Positions 42,347 to 50,980 are shown, numbered from the stretch's first letter. The stretch: DNA of 64,000 bases from Pseudomonas abyssi (GCF_002307495.1 NZ_NTMR01000012.1:1-64000), one strand, 5' to 3'. Program-made: numbers and translations. The notes: generated by a model not told the origin, from the sequence alone.

Positions 42347-43648
42347 GTGACCAGACATAGTTTCAGCCGGGTTCTCGGTCAATTGCTGCTGCTGGTGCTG
42401 GTCTGCCTGCTGGTCGGCTGGATCGTCGGCCAGCCCGCCTGGGTGCTGGTCGTCGGTCTGGGCTGCTACCTGGCCTGGACCCTGCGCCAGATGTCGCGCT
42501 TCTACCACTGGTTGAGCAGCCACCCGAATGACCCGCCACCCGAGGCGCGCGGCATCTGGGGCGAGATTTTTGACAGTATCTACCACATGCAGCGCCGCGA
42601 CGGTCGCATGCGGGCGCGTCTGCAAGCCGTCATCGACCGTATCCAGGCCTCGACTGCCGCCCTGCGCGAAGCGGTGGTCATGGTTGACCGGGACGGTCAC
42701 CTGGAGTGGTGGAACCATGCTGCCGAGCGGCTGATCGGTCTGCGCAGTCCGGACGACAGCGGCCAGCACGTTGCCAACCTGATCCGCGATCCGCGTTTTA
42801 TCGAATACTTCGAGCAGGGCGACTTCCGCGAGCCGCTGGAAATCCCCGCGCCGGCGGACATCAACATCCAGCTGCAGTACGCGATTACCCGCTACGGGCC
42901 GGGCGACCGCCTGATGGTGGTGCGCGATGTCACTCGGCTGCATAACCTGGAACAGATGCGCAAGGACTTTGTCGCCAACGTGTCCCATGAACTGCGCACG
43001 CCGTTGACCGTGGTGGTGGGCTACCTGGAGACCATGCTCGACCTGGACGACGACCTCAACCCACGCTGGAAACGGCCGCTGCAGCAGATGCAGCAGCAGG
43101 CCAACCGCATGCAGGCACTGCTCAATGACCTGCTGCTGCTGGCCCGCCTGGAAACCTCGGACAACCCCAGTGAAGACGAACTGGTTGATGTGCGTCCGCT
43201 GCTGGAGCACATCCGCAAGGACGCCGAGGCCCTGTCCGGCGAGCGCGGCCACCGCATCACCCTGGAGATCGACGGCAATACACGCCTGTATGCGATCGAA
43301 GGAGAACTGCGCAGCGCCTTCTCCAACCTCGCCTTCAACGCGGTGAAGTACACCCCGGATGGCGGTGATATCACCCTGCGCTGGCACAGCGACGCCCAAG
43401 GTCAGCATCTGAGCGTGATCGACAACGGCGAAGGCATTGCTCCGCAACACCTGATGCGCCTGACCGAGCGCTTCTACCGGGTGGATACCAGCCGCAACAG
43501 CACCACTGGCGGGACCGGGCTGGGCCTGGCCATCGTCAAGCACGTGTTGCTGCGCCACCAGGGCAAACTGGAGATCAAAAGCGATGTCGGCAAGGGCAGC
43601 TGCTTCAGTTGCCACTTCCCGCCAGCACGCAGCGCGCCTCGGGTCTGA
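42347..43648 (+). CDS. phoR: Phosphate regulon sensor kinase PhoR
   Basis: A 433-residue membrane histidine kinase. Two N-terminal hydrophobic segments (about 9-28 and 31-46), a charged linker and a PAS domain (about 95-200) precede the HisKA domain with His214 (NVSHELRTPLTVVVGYLE) and an ATPase domain (NLAFNAVKYTPDGG, GTGLGLAIVKH). It phosphorylates PhoB and receives phosphate status from PstSCAB-PhoU, encoded at 55.6-62.3 kb. The start is GTG at 42347. Confidence 0.95.
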   Translation: MTRHSFSRVLGQLLLLVLVCLLVGWIVGQPAWVLVVGLGCYLAWTLRQMSRFYHWLSSHPNDPPPEARGIWGEIFDSIYHMQRRDGRMRARLQAVIDRIQASTAALREAVVMVDRDGHLEWWNHAAERLIGLRSPDDSGQHVANLIRDPRFIEYFEQGDFREPLEIPAPADINIQLQYAITRYGPGDRLMVVRDVTRLHNLEQMRKDFVANVSHELRTPLTVVVGYLETMLDLDDDLNPRWKRPLQQMQQQANRMQALLNDLLLLARLETSDNPSEDELVDVRPLLEHIRKDAEALSGERGHRITLEIDGNTRLYAIEGELRSAFSNLAFNAVKYTPDGGDITLRWHSDAQGQHLSVIDNGEGIAPQHLMRLTERFYRVDTSRNSTTGGTGLGLAIVKHVLLRHQGKLEIKSDVGKGSCFSCHFPPARSAPRV

Positions 43649-43781
43649 TGATGTTGCAGTCATCCGTCTGCCGAGGCCACTTTCGGCCAGGCACGGCGGA
43701 CGCTGAAGCGCAGGGATGCGCTGAACAAACTAGGCTCCCCGCTCCTTGATTGACGGCTTTACAGACAGCAACAGGCGGGTG

Positions 43782-43804
43782 GAATTGATCAGAGCTTCCC
43801 TAAC
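43782..43804 (-). repeat. 23-base motif shared with 25513-25535, possible mobile-element end
   Basis: The minus-strand sequence here and the plus strand at 25513-25535 agree at 18 of 23 positions, around GGAAGC(T/A)CTGAT(C/T)AA. Both copies lie between convergent genes and run up to the stop codon of the minus-strand gene. Such a motif could be a solitary inverted-repeat end of a lost insertion element. Confidence 0.35.
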
Positions 43805-44701
43805 TCAGGCGCTCGGCGAGTAGTGCGCCTGGGCGGTGCCCGAGGCAATCAGCCGGGAGAGGTAGTCGAGCTTTTCCGGGTCCTGGTCGACAAACTTCAG
43901 CGTCACCTTCACCCAGTCGCAATCCATCTTGGCTTCCAGCGCCGCCACCGCGTGCACGTAGCCGTTGATCCGCGCGACCGAGCGATCCGCGTCCTGCTCC
44001 AGATCCAGCACGCCGCTTTCAAACACCTGCGGCAGACGCTCGCCACGGCGCACAACCACCAGCGCGTCGCGCAGGCTCAGGTGCTTGATCACACAGGCAA
44101 ACTGCCCCCCGGCCAGACGCAATTGGGATTGCCCTCGTACACGCTGACCGCTGTCCTGATCGGGCGGCGGCGCTGGCTGGGCTGCACGCGGAGCGCTGGC
44201 TGGCGCTGCCGCAGGAGCTGGAGGTGAGCCGGTTTGCCGGCCTCCGGTCAAACTAGCCACCGAGCCGATCGCCGCACCGGCACTGGGCCGCGGGCGCGGC
44301 GCCTGCAGCTGGGCCAGTTTGCCGGTCCGATGCAGCGCCTTTTTGACCTTGGCAATCAGTTGCTCATTGCTGAACGGCTTGCCGATATAGTCGCTGACAC
44401 CGGCCTGGATCGCCTCAACCACATTCTCCTTGTCGCCCCGGCTGGTCACCATGACAAAGGGAGTCGAGCCCTGCTCCGGCTGGGTGCGAAACCACTGCAG
44501 CAACTCAAGGCCACTCATTTCAGGCATTTCCCAATCACACAGGATCAGGTCAAACCCGGTGCGTGACAGCAGCTGCTGTGCCTTGCGCCCGTTCACCGCT
44601 TCCTCGATCTGCAAACCGGGAAAGTGGCTGCGCAGGGCCTTTTTGACCAGATCGCGGATGAAGGGGGCGTCATCCACAATCAGGACCGATACATTCGACA
44701 T
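43805..44701 (-). CDS. Response regulator with PilZ-like C-terminal domain
   Basis: A 298-residue protein. The receiver domain (1-125) has DD10-11, phosphoacceptor Asp56 (LILCDWEMPEMSG) and the KPF signature. A Pro/Ala-rich linker (about 135-185) leads to a beta-rich C-terminal domain (about 188-295; RVRGQSQLRLAGGQFACVIK, HLSLRDALVVVRRG) with a loose resemblance to PilZ but without a clear RxxxR and D/NxSxxG pair. No DNA-binding domain is visible. From memory P. aeruginosa has a comparable gene (PA5364) between phoR and phoU. GAGGAT precedes the ATG at 44701. It is divergent from the unknown ten-gene operon. Confidence 0.87.
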   Translation of the reverse strand: MSNVSVLIVDDAPFIRDLVKKALRSHFPGLQIEEAVNGRKAQQLLSRTGFDLILCDWEMPEMSGLELLQWFRTQPEQGSTPFVMVTSRGDKENVVEAIQAGVSDYIGKPFSNEQLIAKVKKALHRTGKLAQLQAPRPRPSAGAAIGSVASLTGGRQTGSPPAPAAAPASAPRAAQPAPPPDQDSGQRVRGQSQLRLAGGQFACVIKHLSLRDALVVVRRGERLPQVFESGVLDLEQDADRSVARINGYVHAVAALEAKMDCDWVKVTLKFVDQDPEKLDYLSRLIASGTAQAHYSPSA

Positions 44702-45031
44702 AAGGGCGTTATCCTCAATTGTTAGGCGTACTGTACCCCAGAGAGCCAGCGTCGCGACAATCGACGTGCAAATGGCCACCATTGACAGTGTAGCGACCTG
44801 AGCTAACGTAAGATCCGAGCAGTTACTTTCATCCTGAATCGTCGGACACCCCCAGCGGTGTCGCAGTCGTCGATACCCAACACGGAGGTGTGGGTTTTGA
44901 CGAATTTAATGCAGTGGTGCGCGGCCGATAGCCGCCCATCAGCCTTACCCCGATCCTTACGTTGTTCCAATACGGCCAGCCAGCAGTTGCCGTGGTTATC
45001 CACTGCGCCTCTGACCTGACGGAGCGACACC
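44702..45031. promoter_or_regulatory. 330-base divergent intergenic region before the unknown operon
   Basis: This gap separates the response regulator from the ten-gene operon. TTGACA (44782-44787) and TAACGT (44804-44809) with 16 bases between them are the best plus-strand sigma-70 candidate, with a perfect -35 and a weak -10. That leaves a leader of over 200 bases. On the minus strand TACAGT is a possible -10 for the response regulator. No PHO box, terminator or gene was found here. Confidence 0.35.
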
Positions 45032-46147
45032 ATGCCAACGCCAAGCCCGACGACCCAGACGCCGTCACAGCGGGTGGTGGTCGAATCCATCGGCTCCGCG
45101 CGACCGGCCCTTGCCGGCCTGCTGGCCAGTCAGTTGGGGCTGCCGGCCAACCAGGTGGCCAACGCCCTGTACAAGGCCCCATCGGTTTTGCTCGAGGCGC
45201 TGCCGCAGGAGCAGGCCTGTGGCCTGGCCACCATTCTGCAGCAGGCAGGCCTGGCGGTGCGGGTCGAACCCAACAGCGTGCCACGCCCCGCCGCTGCCGC
45301 GACCTTCGACATTGCCCTGTACGTCACCGAGGTGGCCGATCTGCCGGCCTGCTGCGAGCGGCTTGCACGCTTTCTCGGTTGCCTCCCTGCCGCCGTACTG
45401 GGCCTGCTGAGCAGCCCGCCCGGCGTCATCATCGGCGACGTAAGCGCCGCCACCTGCGCAGCGCTGCAGCAGCAACTGGCCGATCTCTCCGTAGAGCTGG
45501 TCTGCTCGCGACGCGATGAAGCCCGCTATCAACTGCTGATCGAGCGCGCGCCCGGTCCGCAGCTCGACAGTCTGCTGCACGACCTGCGCCAGCTGGGAAT
45601 CGCGCTCGACCCGGCGAACGATCAGCCACAGGGTACCCTCAACCACACCAACGCCCAGCAGTTGTGGCGCCGCCACCAGGCCGGCGGGGGGCTGCGTCTG
45701 CTCGATACCGCCTTTCTGCGCTACGACCTGTCACTGGAAGCCGTCGACGCCAACAGCCAGACCGAGCGTCTGCCCGAACTCGCCGGCCTGCCGGCAGCGC
45801 TTATCGACTGCGTGCTGGAGAATCTGCCGGTGGTGGTCGAAGAAGGCGTGGCCCACCCGGCGCTGCCCGCGCGTCTGCAAGCCTGGCAGGCAGCGGGCAT
45901 GCCGGTACGACCACAGGTCGCCAGCCTGCGTCGCTGTCGCCTGCGGGTGCCAGCCGGCAGCCAGCTTGGGCCGGCGCTGAGCCTGCTGCAACAAAGCGGC
46001 CTGCTGCCACCCGACAGCGCCTTGCCCCGACTGCCATGGCAGTCCCCCGTGCTGCATGGCGAGCTGCTGCCACGCTGGCTGCAGCACAGCTTCGAGCAAC
46101 TCGACATCCCCGTTGAATGGCAGGAGCTGGATCATGAGCAGCAATGA
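45032..46147 (+). CDS. Unknown protein with L7/L12-like (ClpS-fold-like) repeats, first gene of the operon
   Basis: A 371-residue protein that I cannot assign. Residues about 14-80 follow the pattern of the ribosomal L7/L12 C-terminal domain: a beta strand VVVESI, helices ending QVANALYKAPSVLLEALPQE, then QACGLATILQQAGLAVRVEP. Residues about 92-172 repeat the layout (FDIALYVTEV, then ALQQQLADLSVELVCS) and a third, weaker copy may follow. In L7/L12 and ClpS this fold binds partner proteins, so an adaptor role is plausible. There is no signal peptide or membrane helix. GGAG precedes the ATG. The next gene starts within its last 14 bases. Confidence 0.75.
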   Translation: MPTPSPTTQTPSQRVVVESIGSARPALAGLLASQLGLPANQVANALYKAPSVLLEALPQEQACGLATILQQAGLAVRVEPNSVPRPAAAATFDIALYVTEVADLPACCERLARFLGCLPAAVLGLLSSPPGVIIGDVSAATCAALQQQLADLSVELVCSRRDEARYQLLIERAPGPQLDSLLHDLRQLGIALDPANDQPQGTLNHTNAQQLWRRHQAGGGLRLLDTAFLRYDLSLEAVDANSQTERLPELAGLPAALIDCVLENLPVVVEEGVAHPALPARLQAWQAAGMPVRPQVASLRRCRLRVPAGSQLGPALSLLQQSGLLPPDSALPRLPWQSPVLHGELLPRWLQHSFEQLDIPVEWQELDHEQQ

Positions 46148-46712
46148 CAAAGCCCACCAGCTGCACCTGGGTATCGCCGAGCAGGGCAAGGTGCTGGCCC
46201 TGGCCAGGCGCCATGCCGACGCCCTGCAACACTATCAGGAAGCCCTGCGCATGGCGGTCAGCAGCCGCGCACCGGAGGTGTTCTTCCGCCACTACACCCA
46301 ATGCGTGATGGAAAGCCTGGAGCTGAGCGGCGAGCTGGACAGCGTGCTGCGCTACTGCGATGAAGCCGAGGCCCACTACGCCCGATTGGACTCACCGCTG
46401 CCGCTGGTTGCCCGTGACCGCGCCGAGAACCTGCAACGACGTGGCTGTATCCAGCTGCGCCAGGGCCGGCTGGAAGCGGCACTGGCCAGTCTGCAGCAGG
46501 CCATCGCTCTGGTGCAGCCGCCGGAGCTGCCGCTGGCCCGGGCACTGGTCGGCTGGGCCGCCCGCGGTCTGAGCATCGGTGAGCGGCAGTTACGCGACGC
46601 GCAGCAACGCCACGACTACTTCATCGTCCGCAAGGGGCTGGTCGAGCCCAAACGGGCCATCCCCCTGCCGCCCGAGCGCCTGCGCAGCGCCCATGCGGCC
46701 TCACTTGTTTGA
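46134..46712 (+). CDS. TPR-like helical repeat protein in the unknown operon
   Basis: A 192-residue all-helical protein. Two or three tetratricopeptide-like repeats are visible (ALARRHADALQHYQEALRMA, about 20-40; RRGCIQLRQGRLEAALASLQ, about 98-117), with the typical small residue, Tyr and Ala positions. TPR proteins usually scaffold complexes. The start at 46134 has CAGGAG seven bases upstream and overlaps the preceding gene by 14 bases, indicating coupling. The longer upstream frame is unlikely. No export signal. Confidence 0.78.
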   Translation: MSSNDKAHQLHLGIAEQGKVLALARRHADALQHYQEALRMAVSSRAPEVFFRHYTQCVMESLELSGELDSVLRYCDEAEAHYARLDSPLPLVARDRAENLQRRGCIQLRQGRLEAALASLQQAIALVQPPELPLARALVGWAARGLSIGERQLRDAQQRHDYFIVRKGLVEPKRAIPLPPERLRSAHAASLV

Positions 46713-46728
46713 ATAACAGGAGCCAGGC

Positions 46729-48453
46729 ATGAGTGACTACAACGGTCTTCGCCCCGGGCAGGTACTGGCCGACGCCAGCGTCGCCGACTTTATCTCCAGC
46801 CTCGGGCTCGGCATCGCCCGCGCCCAGCAGGCGCTGGATACCAACTCCATCGAACAGCTGGACGCCTTTATTCAGCCGATTCCAGGGTTGGGCGGCAAAA
46901 CGCTGATCGAGATGGGTTTCAGCCCCGCCTTCTACCACTACCAGCACGCCGATATCAGTTGCTCGATGAACCTGCACCTGCGCGTGGAAGAGTCCACCGG
47001 CGTCGACTTCGGCATCAATGGCGCCTATAACAACGCCGAAACCAGCAACGACGACAGCGAAAGCAGCTCATCCAGCAGCAGCAGCGGCAGTCGCAGCGAG
47101 ACGCGCAACCGCGAAGCCAGTCTGCAGATCACGGCACGGTCGGCCGGTGAGGTGCGCCTCAACGACAGCCGGGTAACGCTCACTGGCGCTGACCTGGAGA
47201 GCCGGCTGACCAGTCTGGTAGATGGGCTGGCCGGCAACGCCGACATCAGCGCCGTGGCCTTTGAGCGCAGCGAAACCCCGATCAACCCGACCACCGATGC
47301 CAGTGCACAGCAGGTCATCGTCTCGCCCAATGCCGTGGCCTTCCGCGCCTTTGGCTACGCTGGCGGCGTCATCCGCATTGCCAGCAACAGCGATACCACC
47401 TTTGTCGCCAACCCCGACACCAGCCTCAGCGTCAGCCGCTCCAACAGCGTCGCCAACTATGCGCGCAAGGTGAAAACCGCGTTCGAAGACGCCGGCTTCG
47501 AGGTCACCCACTGGCCGCCGGGCGAGGTGATCCATGAGGTGCTGTTTGATATCGACCGCAACCATATCCACGCCGATCAGCGCGACGGCCTGCAAGAGAC
47601 TGCGCAGATGCTGGCCCGCGCCGGCGTGCCCTTCCGCCTGGTCGGCCACGCCGACGCACCGGCCAGTCCCGGCTACAACCTGGGGCTGTCGCAGCGCCGG
47701 GTGGACGAGGTCGAACGTCAACTGATTGCCAACGGTGTCGACCGGACACAGATCACCTCGGCGGTCGGCGCAGGCGAAGCCGCCGCCAATCCCGGCGGCG
47801 ACGAAGGTATCCCTCACGATCAGGCCCACCGTCGGGTGCAGATCTTGCTGGATGTCGACCTGCTGGTGATCGAGGGCGCCGACGGCCAGGTGATCAGCGG
47901 CGTCGAGCCCGACCGCCGGGATCACGCCGAGTCAGCCAGCAACGGCTGGATTCACACCTTTGACGCCAATGACATGAGCGGCGTCAACGGCAAGCAGGTC
48001 AGCGCCGAGGGGCGCAGCTGGACGCTGTCCGGCAGCGCCGTCGACGGTCACGCCGCAGACAGCCCGCAGGCCTTTGCAAAAAACCTGGCCAACAGCATCA
48101 ACGCCGACGCAGACAGCCAGATCAGTGCGTCGGCCGGTGGCGCAGTCTGCAACCTGGCGCGCAAGAGCGACCCGATCCAGCTGCACCTGATCAGCAGCTC
48201 CAGCCGCGACCTGCGCATGACCAGCAGCGAGAGCATCACCATCAGCGAGCAGTTTGCCAACAGCAGCAGCGAACGCGAGACCACCCGCCGCACCGGCAAC
48301 AGTACGGTTGCCTTCGGCGCCACCCTGGATGTCCGTCACGCCAAGCAATTCGAACTGGACGTCACCGGCAACTCGTCGATCTCCGCCCGACTGGTGTCGA
48401 TTCCCGCGCCGCCGGAATTCCTCGACACCATCCGCAGCTATCTGGGGAGCTAG
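46729..48453 (+). CDS. Large LGFTP-family protein with an internal OmpA-like domain
   Basis: A 574-residue protein, the largest of the shared family. The N-terminal module has SLGLGIARAQQALDTNSI (about 24-41) and MGFSPAFYHY (62-71). A Ser-rich linker follows (about 105-123). An OmpA-like domain occupies about 268-376: LVGHADAPASPGYNLGLSQR holds the Asp309 and Asn317 positions, Arg324 follows, and QAHRRVQILL closes it. These are the residues that bind peptidoglycan in OmpA/Pal. The C-terminal module repeats the family tail, SSISARLVSIPAPPEFLDTI (549-568). There is no signal peptide or membrane helix, which is odd for an OmpA domain. AGGAG precedes the ATG. Confidence 0.8.
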   Translation: MSDYNGLRPGQVLADASVADFISSLGLGIARAQQALDTNSIEQLDAFIQPIPGLGGKTLIEMGFSPAFYHYQHADISCSMNLHLRVEESTGVDFGINGAYNNAETSNDDSESSSSSSSSGSRSETRNREASLQITARSAGEVRLNDSRVTLTGADLESRLTSLVDGLAGNADISAVAFERSETPINPTTDASAQQVIVSPNAVAFRAFGYAGGVIRIASNSDTTFVANPDTSLSVSRSNSVANYARKVKTAFEDAGFEVTHWPPGEVIHEVLFDIDRNHIHADQRDGLQETAQMLARAGVPFRLVGHADAPASPGYNLGLSQRRVDEVERQLIANGVDRTQITSAVGAGEAAANPGGDEGIPHDQAHRRVQILLDVDLLVIEGADGQVISGVEPDRRDHAESASNGWIHTFDANDMSGVNGKQVSAEGRSWTLSGSAVDGHAADSPQAFAKNLANSINADADSQISASAGGAVCNLARKSDPIQLHLISSSSRDLRMTSSESITISEQFANSSSERETTRRTGNSTVAFGATLDVRHAKQFELDVTGNSSISARLVSIPAPPEFLDTIRSYLGS

Positions 48454-48456
48454 GCC

Positions 48457-48936
48457 ATGAGCGAGACCACCACCGTTACCCGCTCGCTGGTCAGCGCGCC
48501 GCTACCGCAGATCATCGAGCGCCTCGGCCTGTCGATCGCCCAGGCCCAGGCCGCGCTGGACAACAACTCGGTCAAGGTCGCCCAGGCCATGGCCGAAACG
48601 CCGGTCGAGCTGGGCGGCCAGACCTACAACCTGCTGACGCTGGGCTTTACCCCCAGTTTCTACGCCTTCACCGAGGCCACGGTGGAGGCCAAGCTGTCGT
48701 TCAGCATGTCTGAAACCACCGAAACCTCGGTGTCCGCCGGGGTCACCGCCAAGGTCAACTACGGCGTCGTCATGGTCGCTGCCAGCGTCGATGTGTCCTA
48801 CGCCCGCAAGTTTTCCGTTTCCGCCGAAGGGTCCAGCTCGATAGCCGCTCGCCTGGTATCGCTGCCTGCTCCCGAGGCTTTCAATGAAGTCCTGCGGCGC
48901 CTGTACGACGACGGGCTGCCCGGAGCCGACAACTGA
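48457..48936 (+). CDS. Small LGFTP-family protein (minimal module)
   Basis: A 159-residue protein that shows the shared architecture in its shortest form. An N-terminal helix (LPQIIERLGLSIAQAQAALD, 16-35) is followed by LGFTPSFYAF (62-71), a beta-rich middle with EAKLSFSM and VDVSYARKF, the SAEGSS motif (122-127) and the tail RLVSLPAPEAFNEVL (132-146). Function unknown. It starts 3 bases after the preceding stop, with GGGAG upstream. No export signal. It is the best single query for finding distant relatives. Confidence 0.8.
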   Translation: MSETTTVTRSLVSAPLPQIIERLGLSIAQAQAALDNNSVKVAQAMAETPVELGGQTYNLLTLGFTPSFYAFTEATVEAKLSFSMSETTETSVSAGVTAKVNYGVVMVAASVDVSYARKFSVSAEGSSSIAARLVSLPAPEAFNEVLRRLYDDGLPGADN

Positions 48937-48966
48937 TCCGTCGATATCCCCACAAGGAGCAACACC

Positions 48967-49674
48967 ATGAGTATTGGACGAGAGCTGTTGAACGTGCCGA
49001 TGGGCGACATGATTCGCCAGATGGCCTTCGCCATTGCCGAGGCCCAGGTCAAGCTGGATGAAAGCTCGATCGAGGTCGCCGAGATGATGGGCGGCCTGCG
49101 CACCGTGTACGACGACGAGGGTAACATCGCCTTTGACGACAGCCGGATCTTCTTCGGCCACGAGTACATGACGCCCTCCGAGGCCGATTCGCTGGTCGCC
49201 CTCGACCCCGGCTACGGCGAGATCGTCACCGCCGCCAAGAAACACCAGACCGAGAACGGCCAGATTCGCGTGCCGACCCGGCTGTCGATGCTGGAGCTGG
49301 GCTTTACCCCGGTGTTCTACAACTTTGTCGATACCATCATCGAGGTAAAAATCGCCATCAAGATCACGCGCAGCAGTGAGCGCACCCACACCTCCAGCAA
49401 CAAGACCACCAAGAACCGCAACAGCAAGAAGGCCAGCGGCCTGTTCGGCAAGGTGTTCGGTGGTCGCGACAGCAACCGTTCCAGCGTCTCCACCAGCCAG
49501 GTGGATGCCACTTACGCCTCCAAGTACTCCTATTCAGCAGAAGGGTCCAGCCTGCTGCGCACCAAGCTGTCACCGGTGCCGCCGCCGCCGATTCTCGAAG
49601 AGCGCATTCGCGCCATGATGGAAGAGGCCGAAGCCCGCCGGCAACCGGCGCCCGCGCCGGAAGATGACGACTGA
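48967..49674 (+). CDS. LGFTP-family protein with an insertion, paralogue A
   Basis: A 235-residue member of the family. The N terminus MSIGRELLNVPMGDMIRQMA and IAEAQVKLD (23-31) is close to that of the next gene. A ~65-residue acidic insertion (about 43-107) separates it from LELGFTPVFYNF (109-120). A basic Ser/Lys/Asn-rich stretch (about 135-172) precedes ASKYSYSAEGSS (184-195), KLSPVPPPPILEERIRAMM (200-218) and an acidic tail. Function unknown. AGGAG precedes the ATG. No export signal. Confidence 0.8.
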   Translation: MSIGRELLNVPMGDMIRQMAFAIAEAQVKLDESSIEVAEMMGGLRTVYDDEGNIAFDDSRIFFGHEYMTPSEADSLVALDPGYGEIVTAAKKHQTENGQIRVPTRLSMLELGFTPVFYNFVDTIIEVKIAIKITRSSERTHTSSNKTTKNRNSKKASGLFGKVFGGRDSNRSSVSTSQVDATYASKYSYSAEGSSLLRTKLSPVPPPPILEERIRAMMEEAEARRQPAPAPEDDD

Positions 49675-49685
49675 GGAGACGCACC

Positions 49686-50216
49686 ATGAGTGTCGGATCA
49701 GAACTGCTCAACGCGCCTTTCCCGCTGATCGTGCGCAACCTCGGCGTGGGGATCGCCGAGGCCCAGCTGGAGCTCGACCTGGTGTCGCTGCGCATCGCAC
49801 GCATGATGGCCGGCTTTCCCACCGGCAGCGACGAAGAAGAAGACGGCCCGGAGGCCCCCTACAAGGTCGAGTTCAGCAACGGCAAGTCCTACAGCCTGCT
49901 GGAGCTGGGCTTTACCCCCAGCTTCTACCAGTTTGTCGACACCGTGATCGAGCTGAAGCTGTCGATCAGCATCAACAGTGAGCGCAGCTCGACCCACAAG
50001 CGCAGCCAGGTCAAATCCAGCGCCAAGGGCGTCGGGCTACCCTTCTTCGCCGCCGGGTCAGTGAGCGCCAGCTCGGTCAGCGCCAGCTACGCCAGCAAGT
50101 ACCAGTATTCGGCCGAGGGCAGCTCGGTGATGCGCACCAAGCTGGTGCCGGTGCCCGCACCGGCGATTCTGGAGGAACGTATCCGCGCCCTGATCGACGC
50201 CGAGGCCGACGAATGA
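49686..50216 (+). CDS. LGFTP-family protein, paralogue B
   Basis: A 176-residue protein clearly duplicated with the preceding gene. Shared parts are MSVGSELLNAP, IAEAQLELD (23-31), LELGFTPSFYQFVDTVIELK (72-91), ASKYQYSAEGSS (136-147) and KLVPVPAPAILEERIRALI (152-170). The acidic insertion is much shorter here (about 43-70) and the basic middle differs, so the ends are conserved and the centre varies. Function unknown. Its TGA overlaps the next ATG (ATGA). Confidence 0.8.
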   Translation: MSVGSELLNAPFPLIVRNLGVGIAEAQLELDLVSLRIARMMAGFPTGSDEEEDGPEAPYKVEFSNGKSYSLLELGFTPSFYQFVDTVIELKLSISINSERSSTHKRSQVKSSAKGVGLPFFAAGSVSASSVSASYASKYQYSAEGSSVMRTKLVPVPAPAILEERIRALIDAEADE

Positions 50217-50965
50217 GTCGCAAGACCTGGCGCGACCTGGCCCGGCAGGAAAAACGTCCGGAGCCGGCCTCCCCCAGCCCTGACCTGCAGCAGCTGGCAG
50301 GCCGGGTACCCGGCTTGCAACGCCTGCTGGCGCAACGCGACACCCTGCAGCAACAGATGCGCCGCCTCGGCGGCCAGGGTGATGACAGCACATCCGTCGA
50401 GCGCGTGTACCCGGTGCCCAGCGCCAGCGAGCGGCGCGCAGAGCACGCCGCCTGGGAGCGCCAGCGCGATGGCCAGAACGCCCCGGCAGCACTGGCTCAG
50501 GTGCGTCAGGCTGCCGGCGCCGCGCGCCGCTGGCAGCAACAGCGCGAACGCCAGCAACAACAGGCCGGCAGCCGCGCCGGTCAAGCGCTGCGGCAGCAGC
50601 GAGCACTCATGCAGCGGCTGGACGAGCGGGTCGAGCAGGCGCGCAGCACCGCTCGCGAACGGCCGCGCGAGGCCATCGCTGAACCGCTGCTGCGCCCGCT
50701 GCAGGACCGCCTGGACAAGGCCTTTCAGGCGCCCTCAGCCGGCACCTCCCTGAGCGATTTCGACAACCGCTACCAACGCCGCCAGCAACGGTTGCTGGGC
50801 GTTGACACCGGCTCGCTGGAGAACCTGCAGGAGCGCGCCCAGCAATTGGCCGAGCGCCGCCAGCAGGCGCGCCGCGAGGCGCGCAAGGCCGAGCAACAAC
50901 AGGAACGACAGAAGGCCCGTGCCGACGAACGCCGCCGCCAGCGCCCCCACCTGAGTACCGACTGA
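50213..50965 (+). CDS. Arg/Gln-rich coiled-coil protein in the unknown operon
   Basis: A 250-residue highly charged helical protein, rich in Arg, Gln, Ala and Glu, with no recognised domain. Long heptad-like stretches lie at about 25-60, 100-150 and 195-245, and the C terminus is strongly basic. It lacks the family motifs of its neighbours. A scaffold, packaging or nucleic-acid-binding role is possible but not shown. Translationally coupled to the preceding gene through ATGA. Confidence 0.72.
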   Translation: MSRKTWRDLARQEKRPEPASPSPDLQQLAGRVPGLQRLLAQRDTLQQQMRRLGGQGDDSTSVERVYPVPSASERRAEHAAWERQRDGQNAPAALAQVRQAAGAARRWQQQRERQQQQAGSRAGQALRQQRALMQRLDERVEQARSTARERPREAIAEPLLRPLQDRLDKAFQAPSAGTSLSDFDNRYQRRQQRLLGVDTGSLENLQERAQQLAERRQQARREARKAEQQQERQKARADERRRQRPHLSTD

Positions 50966-50980
50966 TCAAGAGCCCTGACC

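Noticed and set aside
44702..45031. PHO box controlling the unknown operon
   Set aside because: CTTTCAT occurs near 44830, but neither neighbour at 11-base spacing resembles CTGTCAT, so location beside phoBR is the only argument.
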